A stretch of 64,000 nt of DNA, from NCBI RefSeq assembly GCF_002234535.1, contig NZ_CP022521.1, forward strand, positions 4,216,001 to 4,280,000, in the 5' to 3' direction. The translations under genes were made by a program, and so were the position numbers. The stretch comes from Actinoalloteichus hoggarensis (GTDB lineage Bacteria; Actinomycetota; Actinomycetes; Mycobacteriales; Pseudonocardiaceae). The notes below the pieces were generated by a model. It was not told where the DNA came from and did not search any database. It was given only the letters and a program-made list of their open reading frames with translations. Shown here one piece after another: positions 8,889-17,773 of this stretch (within the stretch, counting starts at the first letter, position 1; every line of letters starts with the position of its first letter).

Positions 8889-11323
8889 TGCCCGCCACGT
8901 TCCTCGGGGTCCGTCACCACAGCCCGGCCTGTGCTCGGCTCGTCGCGTCGACCATCGAGACGCTGCGCCCGGCGATCGTGCTGGTGGAGGGTCCCGCCGA
9001 CGTCAACGATCGAATCGACGAGCTGCTGCTCGGCCATCGGCTGCCGATCGCGATCTTCAGCTACTACCGGGACGCCGAACGCGCGCAGTCCTCCTGGACG
9101 CCGTTCTGCGAGTACTCACCGGAGTGGGTGGCCCTCACCGCCGGGCGTGCCCAGGGCGCCGAGGTCCGGTTCATCGACCTGCCTGCCTGGCACCCGGCCC
9201 TGTCCGAACGTCGCAATCGCTACGCCGACGCCGAGATCCGGTACTCCGCGGTCGTCGACGAGCTGTGTCGTCGGTTCGCCGTCGACAACGTCGACACCCT
9301 CTGGGACCACCTCTTCGAGACCGGGGACGACGTGGGGTTGGCCGAGCGGCTGGCAGCCTACTTCGACCTGCTGCGCGGTGTGCCCGCCGGCGAGGAGCCG
9401 GCGGTCGAGGAGACCGACGGCGATCCCGCCCGCGGGATCCTCGCCGCGGCGCGGCCCGAGACGGCGGGCGGCTCCACGCCGGAGGACGCCGCCGGCGTCG
9501 AGGTGAGCCCGGCGGACGCCGCCCGGGAGGCGTACATGGCCGACCGGGTGCGGGCGGCGGTCGCCGAGGCGGGTGACCGGCCGGTGTTGGTGATCACCGG
9601 CGGCTTCCACCGCCCCGCCCTGGTCGCCGCGGCCGGGACGCCGGAGGCGCGCACCGCGCCGCCCGAGGTCCCTCGGCCTGCCGAGGACGCGGTGACCGGG
9701 AGCTGTCTGGTGCCCTACTCCTTCGCCCGCCTCGACTCGTTCGTGGGCTATGAGGCGGGGATGCCGTCGCCGGAGTACTACCGACGACTCTGGGAGCACG
9801 GCCCGGAGCGGGCGGCCGAGGCGGTGATGACCGCGGTGGTCGGCCGGCTGCGTGAACGCGGGCAGCCCGTGTCCACCGCGGACCTGATCGCGGCCAGGGC
9901 CGCCGCCGAGGGACTGGCCCGCCTGCGCGGCCACCGCGTGCCCAGTCGGACCGACATGCTCGACGGTCTGGTCACGGCTCTGGTGTCGGAAGATCTGGAA
10001 CATCCGCTGCCCTGGACGTCACGCGGCCGCATCACACCGGGGACGCATCCCGCCGTGGTGGAGATGGTGTCCGCGCTGCGCGGCGACCATGTGGGAGAGC
10101 TGCACCCCGACACCCCGGCGCCGCCGCTGGTGCACACGGTGCAGGCCGAGTTGGAACGGCACGGCCTCGTCGACGGCGAGGTCACCCTGGATCTCACCGG
10201 GCACGAGGGGCGGGAGCGCAGTCGTCTGCTGCATCGCCTGCGGGTGTTGGGGATACCCGACATCGAGCGCACCGCCGGGCCGACGACCGGCACGGAGGCG
10301 GTCGCCGAGGAGAACTGGCGGCTCGCCGACGGACCGCACCGGCTGACCGCGTTGATCGAGGCGGGGGCCTACGGGGCCACGCCCGTCGACGCCGTGACCG
10401 CGCTGCTGGAGGAGCGCACCGCCGCGGCACGGTCCGATGTGGACGCGCTGGCCGCCGTGCTGTTCGACGCGGCGTCGTGCGGGCTCGCGGAGTCGACCCG
10501 GAACGTCGCCGTCGCCGTCGAGGCCGGGGTGGCGGGGGCGATGGATCTCGGCGCGTTGGGCCGCGTCCTCGCCACCGTGCTGGGGCTGTGGCGGCACGAT
10601 CGGCTGCTGGGCTCGGCGCGCAGCCCGTTGTTCGGGGCGCTGGTCCGAGGTTCGGTCACCCGGGTGCTGTGGCTGTCGGAGGCGATCCAGGCAGGGCCCG
10701 GCCCCGCCGACCTCCCCCGGCTCGCGGCCGTGGCCGCCACCAGGGACGCGCTGCGGCACGCCGAGACCGCTCTCGGCCTGGACCGGGCCGCCGCGGTGGC
10801 GGTGATGCGGCGGATCAGCGTGGACGAGGCGGCCCCGCCGGACCTGCGCGGCGCCGCCTTCGGCTTCTGCTGGTCTCTGGGCGACGGCGACTCGGGAATC
10901 GGCGCGGACGCCGGGACCGAGGCGCGGGCGGCGGCCCTGCCGAGGGTCCTCGGCGACTGGTTGACCGGCCTGTTCCTGCTGGCCCGCGACGAGGTGCTCA
11001 CCGCCGGTGCACGAAGTGCCGACGTCGACGCGAATCGGGCGGACGTCCTGACCGTGCTGGACGAGATCGTCGCCGCGATGACCGACGAGGACTTCCTCCT
11101 CGCCCTGCCCGCGCTGCGCGGCGCGTTCGAGTTCTTCCCCCCGAGAGAGCGCGAGGCGATCGCCGAGGGGCTGCTCGCCCGTCGCGGGCTTGCCGGTTCG
11201 GCGCGCGGCCTGCTGCGTACGGCGGTGGACCCGCTGCTGATCGCGGAGGCGACGGCCCTGGAGGCACGGGTGGCCCGCTTGTGTGCCCGGGAGGGCCTTG
11301 TTCCGACGGAGGATCGACGATGA
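8888..11323 (+). CDS. DUF5682 family protein (YehM-like)
   Basis: 811 residues from ATG 8888, which overlaps the MoxR stop by one base. The N-terminal ~330 residues carry the family hallmarks: 'FLGVRHHSPACARLV', 'VLVEGPADVNDR', 'FSYYRDAERAQSSWTPFC', 'EVRFIDLPAWHP' and 'VLVITGGFHRPALV'. This pattern of conserved His, Glu and Asp resembles the ChaN/TraB/EreA-like fold, so an enzymatic or metal-binding role is possible but unproven. The long C-terminal half is Ala/Leu/Arg-rich and helical, with no motif I recognise. The stop overlaps the start of the VWA gene (ATGA), so the product is probably made in proportion to its partners. Confidence 0.88.
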   Translation: MPATFLGVRHHSPACARLVASTIETLRPAIVLVEGPADVNDRIDELLLGHRLPIAIFSYYRDAERAQSSWTPFCEYSPEWVALTAGRAQGAEVRFIDLPAWHPALSERRNRYADAEIRYSAVVDELCRRFAVDNVDTLWDHLFETGDDVGLAERLAAYFDLLRGVPAGEEPAVEETDGDPARGILAAARPETAGGSTPEDAAGVEVSPADAAREAYMADRVRAAVAEAGDRPVLVITGGFHRPALVAAAGTPEARTAPPEVPRPAEDAVTGSCLVPYSFARLDSFVGYEAGMPSPEYYRRLWEHGPERAAEAVMTAVVGRLRERGQPVSTADLIAARAAAEGLARLRGHRVPSRTDMLDGLVTALVSEDLEHPLPWTSRGRITPGTHPAVVEMVSALRGDHVGELHPDTPAPPLVHTVQAELERHGLVDGEVTLDLTGHEGRERSRLLHRLRVLGIPDIERTAGPTTGTEAVAEENWRLADGPHRLTALIEAGAYGATPVDAVTALLEERTAAARSDVDALAAVLFDAASCGLAESTRNVAVAVEAGVAGAMDLGALGRVLATVLGLWRHDRLLGSARSPLFGALVRGSVTRVLWLSEAIQAGPGPADLPRLAAVAATRDALRHAETALGLDRAAAVAVMRRISVDEAAPPDLRGAAFGFCWSLGDGDSGIGADAGTEARAAALPRVLGDWLTGLFLLARDEVLTAGARSADVDANRADVLTVLDEIVAAMTDEDFLLALPALRGAFEFFPPREREAIAEGLLARRGLAGSARGLLRTAVDPLLIAEATALEARVARLCAREGLVPTEDRR

Positions 11324-12462
11324 CCGAGGACGAGGCGGCACTCCTGCGCTGGCGGCTGATCCTGGGCGCCCCGGCGGAGCGGCACACCGGCCCGCCGACC
11401 GGCGACGCGGTGGATCAGGACGTCGCGTTGAGCTGGCTGTACGGGCGCGATCCCGAGCTGGCCCGGCGCGGCGTCCGGCGCGGCGGGCCGCCGAGGGACC
11501 GCCGGGGCGGCGACGCGCCGTCGCAGCTGACCACCGTGGACTGGCTCGACGCGGTGCATCGACTCTTCCCCCGCGAGACCATCGAACGACTACAGCGGGA
11601 CGCCGTCGAGCGCTTCGAGATCCTGGACGTCGTCACCGATCCCGACGTGCTGAGCCGGATCGAGCCCAGTCAGAGCCTGCTCCGCGCGGTGCTGCGGACC
11701 AGGCACCTGATGAACCCCGAAGTCCTGGCCATGGCGAGGAAGATCGTCGAACAGGTGGTCCGAGACCTGCTCGCGAAGCTCGCCACCGAGGTCAGACAGT
11801 CCTTCACCGGGACGCGAGCCCGCAGACCCAGCCGCTTCAGACGGGCACGTGACTTCGACTTCCACGGCACGATCCGAGCGAACCTGGGGAACTACCAGGC
11901 GGACCGACGGCGGATCGCGATCGAGGAACCCCGGTTCCACTCGCGGACGCGGCGCGCGATCGACCAGTGGCAGCTGATCCTGCTCGTCGACCAGTCCGGC
12001 TCGATGGCGGGCTCGGTCATCCACACCGCCGTGACGGCGGCCTGCCTGTGGGGGCTGCCGGGACTCAAGACTCACCTCGTCGCCTTCGACACCTCGGTGG
12101 TCGACCTGACCGACGACGTGACCGACCCCGTGGAGCTGCTGATGAAGGTGCAGCTGGGCGGCGGGACCGACATCGCCAGGGCCGTGAGCTACGGCGCGAG
12201 CCTCGTCGACGCCCCGCGTCGCTCCATCGTCGCCGTGATCACCGACTTCTATGAGGGCGGAGACGTGGCGTGGCTGGTCCGCACCGTACGCGGGCTCGTG
12301 GAACAGGGCACCGTGGTGCTGGGGCTGGCCGCGCTCGACGAGGACGCGAATCCGCAGTACGACCGGGCGACGGCCGCGCGACTGGCCGACGTCGGCGCCC
12401 AGGTCGGGGCGATGACGCCGGGACAGCTCGCGAACTTCGTCGCCGAGCGGATCGGCCGATGA
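11320..12462 (+). CDS. VWA domain protein (YehP-like)
   Basis: 380 residues. ATG 11320 overlaps the preceding TGA. Residues 1-215 are a charged helical region ending in 'RRAIDQWQLI'. The VWA domain follows with an intact MIDAS: DQSGS at residues 224-228, the Thr of 'LGGGTDIARAV', and the Asp of 'AVITDFYEGGD'. It should therefore bind Mg2+ and a partner protein. MoxR ATPases typically remodel complexes assembled through such VWA proteins; the ATPase two genes upstream is the likely partner. Overlap with the SWIM gene (ATGA at 12459-12462) continues the coupled operon. Confidence 0.92.
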   Translation: MTEDEAALLRWRLILGAPAERHTGPPTGDAVDQDVALSWLYGRDPELARRGVRRGGPPRDRRGGDAPSQLTTVDWLDAVHRLFPRETIERLQRDAVERFEILDVVTDPDVLSRIEPSQSLLRAVLRTRHLMNPEVLAMARKIVEQVVRDLLAKLATEVRQSFTGTRARRPSRFRRARDFDFHGTIRANLGNYQADRRRIAIEEPRFHSRTRRAIDQWQLILLVDQSGSMAGSVIHTAVTAACLWGLPGLKTHLVAFDTSVVDLTDDVTDPVELLMKVQLGGGTDIARAVSYGASLVDAPRRSIVAVITDFYEGGDVAWLVRTVRGLVEQGTVVLGLAALDEDANPQYDRATAARLADVGAQVGAMTPGQLANFVAERIGR

Positions 12463-14666
12463 CCCGGCGGGACCTGCTGGCCCTGACGACGGAGGCACTG
12501 ATCTCCCTGGCGAACCGGGGGCTGGTCAAGCGCGCCGCCAAGGATCTCGACGCGGGCGTCGTCCCGGAGGTGACGCTCGACGCCGACGGCACGGTGCACG
12601 CTCGATTCCCCGACGGGGTGGCGACGGCGCTGCCCGTCGGCGCCGGGCTGGACGCCGCCCGCTGCACCTGCGCGTCCGCCTCGATCTGTCGACATCGGAT
12701 CGGGCTGGTGCTGGCATACCAGCGACAGACGCGGACAGGCACCGCCGAGGAGGCGGCGCAGGCGGACGAGTCGGCGGCGGGCCGAAGCGGGCCGCCGCCG
12801 GAGCCCGCCGACGCGGAGTCCGGCGACCCGCCGGTCGCCGAAGGTCGAGGCGTGAGGTCGAGGCCTCCGGAGACCTCGGCGGAGGCACGGGCGGCAGGCT
12901 CGGCGTCGGCCGGGGCCGCGGGAGCGGAGGCCGCGGCGGCGGTACGGGCCGGTGCGGGCTCGGTGATGACCGGCGCGGCGGCGACGACCGGCGCGGCGCC
13001 CGCATCGCCGCCCTGGTCTCCCGGTGACGTCGACGACGAGGCCTTACGCGAAGTGGTGGGCGCCAGGGCGATGACCACGGCCCGTCGCCTGTACAAGGCG
13101 GGCTACCCGGCGAGGGTGTGCCGCGCGGGCGGCGCCGACGCCGTGCCCAGGGTCGAGCTGTCCTCCTGCACCGTCCGGTTCCTCGTACCCGGCGAACTCG
13201 CCTACGCGCACACCGACGCGGGCGGGGCGAGCCGAGGCGAGTTCGTCGTCCTGGCCGTGTGGGCCTTCCGGGCGGCCGACGAGCACGGCCTGACGGGAGA
13301 CGACGTCCGCCTGGACGTCGGCGGTGACGTCACCGACACCGCGACCTCCGGGATCGAACCCGCCCTGCCGTCCGCCGATCAGCTGATCGTGGACGGCGTG
13401 ATGCACGCGGGTCCGACCTTCGTCGCCGAACTCCGTCGGACGGCCGCGATCCTCGCGGGACGCGAACTGCACTGGCCCGCGGCCGCGGTGATCGAGCTGG
13501 CGGAACAGCTCACCGCCTACGCCGAACGCAGCGCCCACCATCGGGCGTCGCGGGTCGCCGAACTCCTCGTCGAGCTGCACGCCCGGCATCGGGCCGTCGT
13601 CAACGCGGGTGCGAGCCCACGATCGAGGGTGCTGGGCACCGGCGAGCCCGCCAGGACTGCCCTACGTCGGGTGCGCCTCACCAGCCTCGGCGCCAGGATC
13701 ACCGGAACAGCCGCCGAGCGAACGGTCGAGGTGTTCCTGGCGCACGTGGACTCCGGGACCGTGCTGGTGCTGCGGCGCCGCTACGCGACCACCGGCGAGG
13801 GAAGGCCGACCGGGCACGAACTCGCCGCCCGGCGGATCGCCGGTACGTCCCTTCGGTCCCTGGCCGCCGCCGACATCGTGTCCGAGTCCGCGTCCAGGAC
13901 GGCGGGCAGACTGCTCCAGATCACCGACGGACGGGTGGCCAGGACGACCGTGCTGCCACTGGGCACGGCATGGGAACGGCTCCCCGAGCCCCTGCTCGTC
14001 ACCGACTTCGCGGCGGCGGCCCTCGCGCGCGCCGAGCTGCCTCCCCGGCTGATCCGGCCGAGGGTGGAGGCCGAGGACGTGCACGTGATCCGGGCCGCCG
14101 CCGTGGTCGACGTCGGCTACCACCCCGGTGATCAACGGCTGGACGCGGTGATCGCCGACGCGGCCGGAGACACGATGACGGTCTCGGCCCGCCACCGCGC
14201 CGCGGCGCCCGGCGCCTTGGACGCCCTGGCCGAGGCACTGCATCGACACGACGGGGAGAGCCTGCTGCTCAGCGGGCTGTTGAGCCGCGACAGAGGCAGG
14301 CTGGTGCTCGACCCGATCGCCGTCCTCTCCGGACAGACCCTGCTGGTTCCCGACCTGGCGCCCGGCATCGGGGACGCCGCGCTCGCCGCCGCCCGGGACG
14401 AGCGGGCGACACCCTTGGACTCCGCGCTGGAGACGGCGCTGAGCCTGCTCGCCGAGGCTGCTCATCGGGGCGTACGACATCCGTCGCCGGGCATGCACCG
14501 CCGGGTTCGGGAGTCGGCGCACGAGCTCAGGCGCGTCGGCCTGCGCACCGCGGCCGCTCTGACGGAGGCGTTCGCGGCCACGCTGGAGACCGAGGACCTC
14601 TCGTCGAGGGCGGAGGCCTGGCTCGCCGCCCAGCTCCAGCTGCTCGTGACGGCCGAGAGCCGGTGA
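12459..14666 (+). CDS. SWIM zinc-finger protein (YehQ-like)
   Basis: 735 residues from ATG 12459. The SWIM motif is complete: Cys69, Cys71, Cys77 and His79 in 'RCTCASASICRHRIG' (CxCx5CxH), which binds zinc and usually mediates nucleic-acid or protein contacts. A low-complexity Ala/Glu/Gly linker runs over residues 95-190, followed by a long mixed region with 'ARRIAGTSLRSLAAADIVSE' and 'GRLVLDPIAVLSGQTLLVP'. It is the last gene of the coupled MoxR-DUF5682-VWA-SWIM set. E. coli YehQ is also a SWIM protein downstream of a VWA gene. Target and activity are unknown. Confidence 0.9.
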   Translation: MTRRDLLALTTEALISLANRGLVKRAAKDLDAGVVPEVTLDADGTVHARFPDGVATALPVGAGLDAARCTCASASICRHRIGLVLAYQRQTRTGTAEEAAQADESAAGRSGPPPEPADAESGDPPVAEGRGVRSRPPETSAEARAAGSASAGAAGAEAAAAVRAGAGSVMTGAAATTGAAPASPPWSPGDVDDEALREVVGARAMTTARRLYKAGYPARVCRAGGADAVPRVELSSCTVRFLVPGELAYAHTDAGGASRGEFVVLAVWAFRAADEHGLTGDDVRLDVGGDVTDTATSGIEPALPSADQLIVDGVMHAGPTFVAELRRTAAILAGRELHWPAAAVIELAEQLTAYAERSAHHRASRVAELLVELHARHRAVVNAGASPRSRVLGTGEPARTALRRVRLTSLGARITGTAAERTVEVFLAHVDSGTVLVLRRRYATTGEGRPTGHELAARRIAGTSLRSLAAADIVSESASRTAGRLLQITDGRVARTTVLPLGTAWERLPEPLLVTDFAAAALARAELPPRLIRPRVEAEDVHVIRAAAVVDVGYHPGDQRLDAVIADAAGDTMTVSARHRAAAPGALDALAEALHRHDGESLLLSGLLSRDRGRLVLDPIAVLSGQTLLVPDLAPGIGDAALAAARDERATPLDSALETALSLLAEAAHRGVRHPSPGMHRRVRESAHELRRVGLRTAAALTEAFAATLETEDLSSRAEAWLAAQLQLLVTAESR

Positions 14667-15079
14667 GCGCACCTCCCGGCGTGCGGGGGCGGATCGCGCG
14701 GAGGAACGGAGGACAGCGGGCCGGGTGGCCCGGGGTGGGAGGGTGCGCGTTCGGCCTGAAGGCGTCGGTCCTCGGCTTCTCCGCACGACCTGGGTCTCGG
14801 CGGCCTCGAGGGTTCCGGGGGTCCCAGCGGCTTGAGCGGTCTCGACGATCCCGGCAGCCTCCGAGGTCTCGGCGGGCGGCGGTCCTGGCGGGCGGCGGTC
14901 TCGGCGGGCGGCACGAGCAACGGTGATCAGTGGTGCGGGAGCACGGTGGTGCGGGAGCACGGTGGTGCGGGAGCACGGTGGTGCGGGAGCACGGTGGTGC
15001 GGGAGCACGGTGGTGCGGGAGCACGGTGGTGCGGGAGCACGGTGGTGCGGGAGCACGGCCGCGGTGCCGCGCGACGGTG
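14667..15079. other. Convergent intergenic region carrying a tandem repeat
   Basis: This 413-base gap separates the SWIM gene (ending rightward) from the response regulator (ending leftward). Apart from the 16-base tandem array at 14931-15058 it holds Gly/Arg/Ala-rich translatable sequence on both strands, with no recognisable protein and no plausible ribosome binding site. Confidence 0.7.
14931..15058. repeat. Eight perfect tandem copies of a 16-base unit
   Basis: The unit is TGGTGCGGGAGCACGG, repeated eight times without a mismatch (128 bases). Each copy contains the inverted pair GTGC/GCAC around GGGA; read as RNA this is a 4-bp stem with a GNRA-type tetraloop. The array sits between two convergent genes. 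Identity of all copies implies recent expansion or homogenisation. A role as transcription barrier or protein-binding array is only a guess. Confidence 0.95.
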
Positions 15080-15724
15080 TCAGCTGATCCGCGCCCGCTG
15101 GTCCACCAACACGGCCTGCGCACGGTTAGCGCAGTTCAGGGCGAGCAGGATGCGCGACACATACCCCTTGATCGTCGGCTCCGAGAGGTGCAGTCGTCTG
15201 CCGATCTCCTTGTTGGTGAGACCCTCGCCCATGAGCGCCAGGATCTCCCGCTCTCGGTCGGTGAGATCGTCGAGAAGTCGTCGAGCGGTCTGTCTCCGCT
15301 CGTCCGCGGCGATCGTCGGTGCGAGCAGCCCGCGCACGGCCCTGGGCGAGAGGACGGCGTGCCCGTCGGCGGCGACTCGGACGAGGTTGAGCAGATCCCT
15401 CGCGGGCGTGGTCTTGACCAGGAATCCGGCCGCGCCTGCCCGCAGCGCGTCGAGCACATGCGCGTCCGAGTCGAAGGTGGTCAGGACGAGGACGGCGGGC
15501 GGCTCGGGCAGGGCACACAGGTGTGGAAGCGCGGTGAGTCCGTCGACGCCGGGCATTCGCAGGTCGAGCAGGACGACCTGCGGCACACCCCGTACCGCGG
15601 CCTCGACGGCCTCCGCCCCGTCGTGGGCGGCGGGCAGGACCTCCACGTCGTCGCCACCGGCGAGGATCGCGCCGAGGTACTCGCACACCATCGGCTCGTC
15701 GTCGACGACGAGGACCCGGATCAC
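15080..15724 (-). CDS. NarL/FixJ-type response regulator
   Basis: 214 residues. The receiver domain occupies about 1-120: acidic pocket DDE at residues 8-10, phospho-acceptor Asp in 'QVVLLDLRMPGVDG', Thr/Thr in 'VLVLTTFDSD', and the conserved Lys in 'GFLVKTTPARDL'. The C-terminal LuxR-type HTH runs from 'LTDREREILALMGEGLTNKEIG' to 'TIKGYVSRILLAL'. It is a DNA-binding transcription factor activated by phosphorylation. The gene overlaps the start region of the upstream kinase gene by four bases (stop of the kinase at 15721), so the two form a two-component pair. Target genes are not evident; the adjacent serine hydrolase (17774) is a candidate. Confidence 0.95.
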   Translation of the reverse strand: MIRVLVVDDEPMVCEYLGAILAGGDDVEVLPAAHDGAEAVEAAVRGVPQVVLLDLRMPGVDGLTALPHLCALPEPPAVLVLTTFDSDAHVLDALRAGAAGFLVKTTPARDLLNLVRVAADGHAVLSPRAVRGLLAPTIAADERRQTARRLLDDLTDREREILALMGEGLTNKEIGRRLHLSEPTIKGYVSRILLALNCANRAQAVLVDQRARIS

Positions 15725-17306
15725 CGGACCACTCTAGCCGGCCGTTCCGACCCGCCCGGCACCACCGCTCCGCCCAGCGGCAGGCTCGCCAGCACCTGAA
15801 ACCCGCCGTCCGACAGCGGACCCGCGTGCAATGTGCCGCCGAGCAGCCCCACACGCCGTCGCAACGCCGCCAGCCCCCGCCCCGACCCCGTGGCCGCGAG
15901 GCCCGCCCCCACGTGCTCGGCGGTGCGTCCGTCGGAATCGGGCCGCGACCCGACGAATCGGCCGTCGGGGAGATGCCGCGGGCCTGCGGCGGGCCCGGCT
16001 CGTTCCCGGGCACCGGTGACGACCTCGACGCGGACCAGGTCGGCCTCGTAGCGCAGCTCGACGCGCACCGCCTCACCCGGCGCGTGCTTGCGGCCGTTGG
16101 TCAAGGCCTCCTGCACCACCCGCGCCAGCGCCCGCCGCACGGCCAACGGCGCCGCGCCCGGTTCGCCGGTCCGATCGAGACGGACCGGCGTCCCCGCCGC
16201 CGCGGCGGCCTCCACCAGGTCGGCGATCTCCGGGTCCGGTGCTACGCCGCCCGCTCTCGGTCGCGGCTCGACACCGGCGACGGGGACGGGGACGTCCGCG
16301 GCCGACGGCTCAGGACGATCTCCGGCGGCCGAGGCCCGCTCGGCCCGGTCGGTGTGGTCACGCCGGACGCGTTGCTCCGTCTGCTCCGTCTGGTCGACCT
16401 GGACACCCTGGTCGGTGTGGTCGGCCGGGTCTGTCGGCTCGGTGCGCTCGGCGTGCAGCAGTCCGAGGAGTTCCCGCAGCTCGTCGAGGGCCGCGACCCC
16501 GTGCTCCCGGACCATGAGGGCCGTCGCTCGGCCTCGCTGGGGATCCGGGGATCGCCGGAGCGCATCGGCGGCCAGCACCATGAGGCTGACGCGATGGGTG
16601 ACGAGATCGTGCATCTCGTCGGCGAGACGGGCCCGCTCGGCCTGCCGAGCCGAAGCCAGCTCGCGGCGGTGGTCCTCCTCGGCGCGCCGCGCCGCCGCAC
16701 GCAGGGCGGCCACCAGCCGCTCCCGCGTCGCCATGAGCGCGCCCAGCAGCCCGGGCAGCACGGTCCGCAGCATCCCGGAGGCGACGGTGCTCGTCGACGG
16801 ATCCCAGCCACGCACGGAGATCAGTACCGCGACACCGATGACCGCCCAGGCGCCCACCACGCCCGGGCGTCGGCCGCCCTGCCGGACCGTCAGTCCGACG
16901 GCGATGAGGATCGCGACGGGGGCCACGGATTGATCCCGCCGAAGTAGCCCGCCGTCACGCCGAGCCCGCCGGTCCAGAGCAGAAGCAGGACGCCGACGGC
17001 GGCCGCGAGACCGGTGGCCGCGGCCGCCCGCGGCCGCAGCAGCACGGCCGAGCCTCCGCCGAGCTGAATCACCGTCGAGATCCAGCACAGCAGCGTCTCG
17101 GGGCGGCCTGCCGCCCCCGTCTCCACGGCGAGAGGCACGGCCGGAGCGGCCGCCGCGAACAGGACGACCGCCGCGACGATCCGCGCCCGCGACCAGCCGA
17201 ACCCGCCGCCGTCCGGCTCCGATCGCCGGCCGGCCGGTCGCCTCGGCTGTGGCTGTGGCCGTCGCCGGAACCGTGGCCGTTGCCGTGAATTCGGCGGACT
17301 CGCCAC
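15721..17306 (-). CDS. Sensor histidine kinase (HisKA_3 type), reading frame interrupted
   Basis: The C-terminal ~400 residues are in one frame (possible internal GTG start at 16926): two membrane segments ('VAPVAILIAVGLTV', 'GVVGAWAVIGVAVLISV'), dimerisation helix with phospho-acceptor His in 'DEMHDLVTHRVSLMV', N-box 'VVQEALTNGRKHAPG' and G-box 'GSGRGLAALRRRVGLLGG'. The preceding ~125 residues, with two more hydrophobic segments ('ARIVAAVVLFAAAAPAVPLAV', 'GLAAAVGVLLLLWTGGLGV'), lie in another frame starting at GTG 17306 behind AGGAAGG. Adding one G near 16923-16928 joins them as '...GGINPVAPVAILIAVG'. The linker after the His helix is unusually long and rich in Asp, Gln and Thr. Either the kinase lost half its sensor or the sequence has an error. 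Confidence 0.8.
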
Positions 17307-17773
17307 CGCGGCGCCCTTCCTCTCGGTCTCTCGCGCGCACGATCCGACGTCCGCGCCCGGCACCATCACCGCGGAGCCGCCACCGCGGCAGCCTGTCACG
17401 GGGCAGCCTGTCGGCGGGGACGCCCGCGTCCGGCGAGGACCCGCCGGAGCGATCGCGCACCCGCCGCAGTTCGCCCCGCGCACCCCGTCCGGAGGTGTGC
17501 AGGACGGCCGTCGGGTGCACCGGCCCCGCAGCCCGCAGCCCGCAGCCCGCAGCCCGCAGCCCGCAGCCCCGAGCATCACAGACCACGCGGGCGACCGACA
17601 GCCGCCTGCGGTTCGTCGGGTCGTCGACGAAGGTCGCCGTTCGGCGTCTGCCGTCATCCGATCGTCGGGACGATGCAGGCCGATCACCCGGTGCGGCGGC
17701 GTCCGGGCGTGCGCTGCACTGGACGGACTGTCCGTCCCCCGGTCGTCTCGACCGTGTGCCGAGAGGAAATCCC
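17307..17773. other. Divergent intergenic region, kinase / serine hydrolase
   Basis: This 467-base gap lies between the leftward kinase and the rightward serine hydrolase and must carry both promoters. It contains a short heptamer repeat at 17527-17568. Open frames here give Arg/Pro/Ala-rich noise, and I see no gene. Confidence 0.6.
17527..17568. repeat. Six tandem copies of a 7-base unit
   Basis: CGCAGCC is repeated six times without interruption in the promoter-containing gap between the kinase and the serine hydrolase. A heptamer changes frame with each copy, so it is unlikely to be coding. It is a slippage-prone simple repeat of unknown effect. Confidence 0.9.

Noticed and set aside
14663-14926. 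Short rightward frame after the SWIM gene (Gly/Arg-rich)
   Set aside because: Low complexity, no domain, no ribosome site of its own, and inside a repeat-bearing convergent gap.
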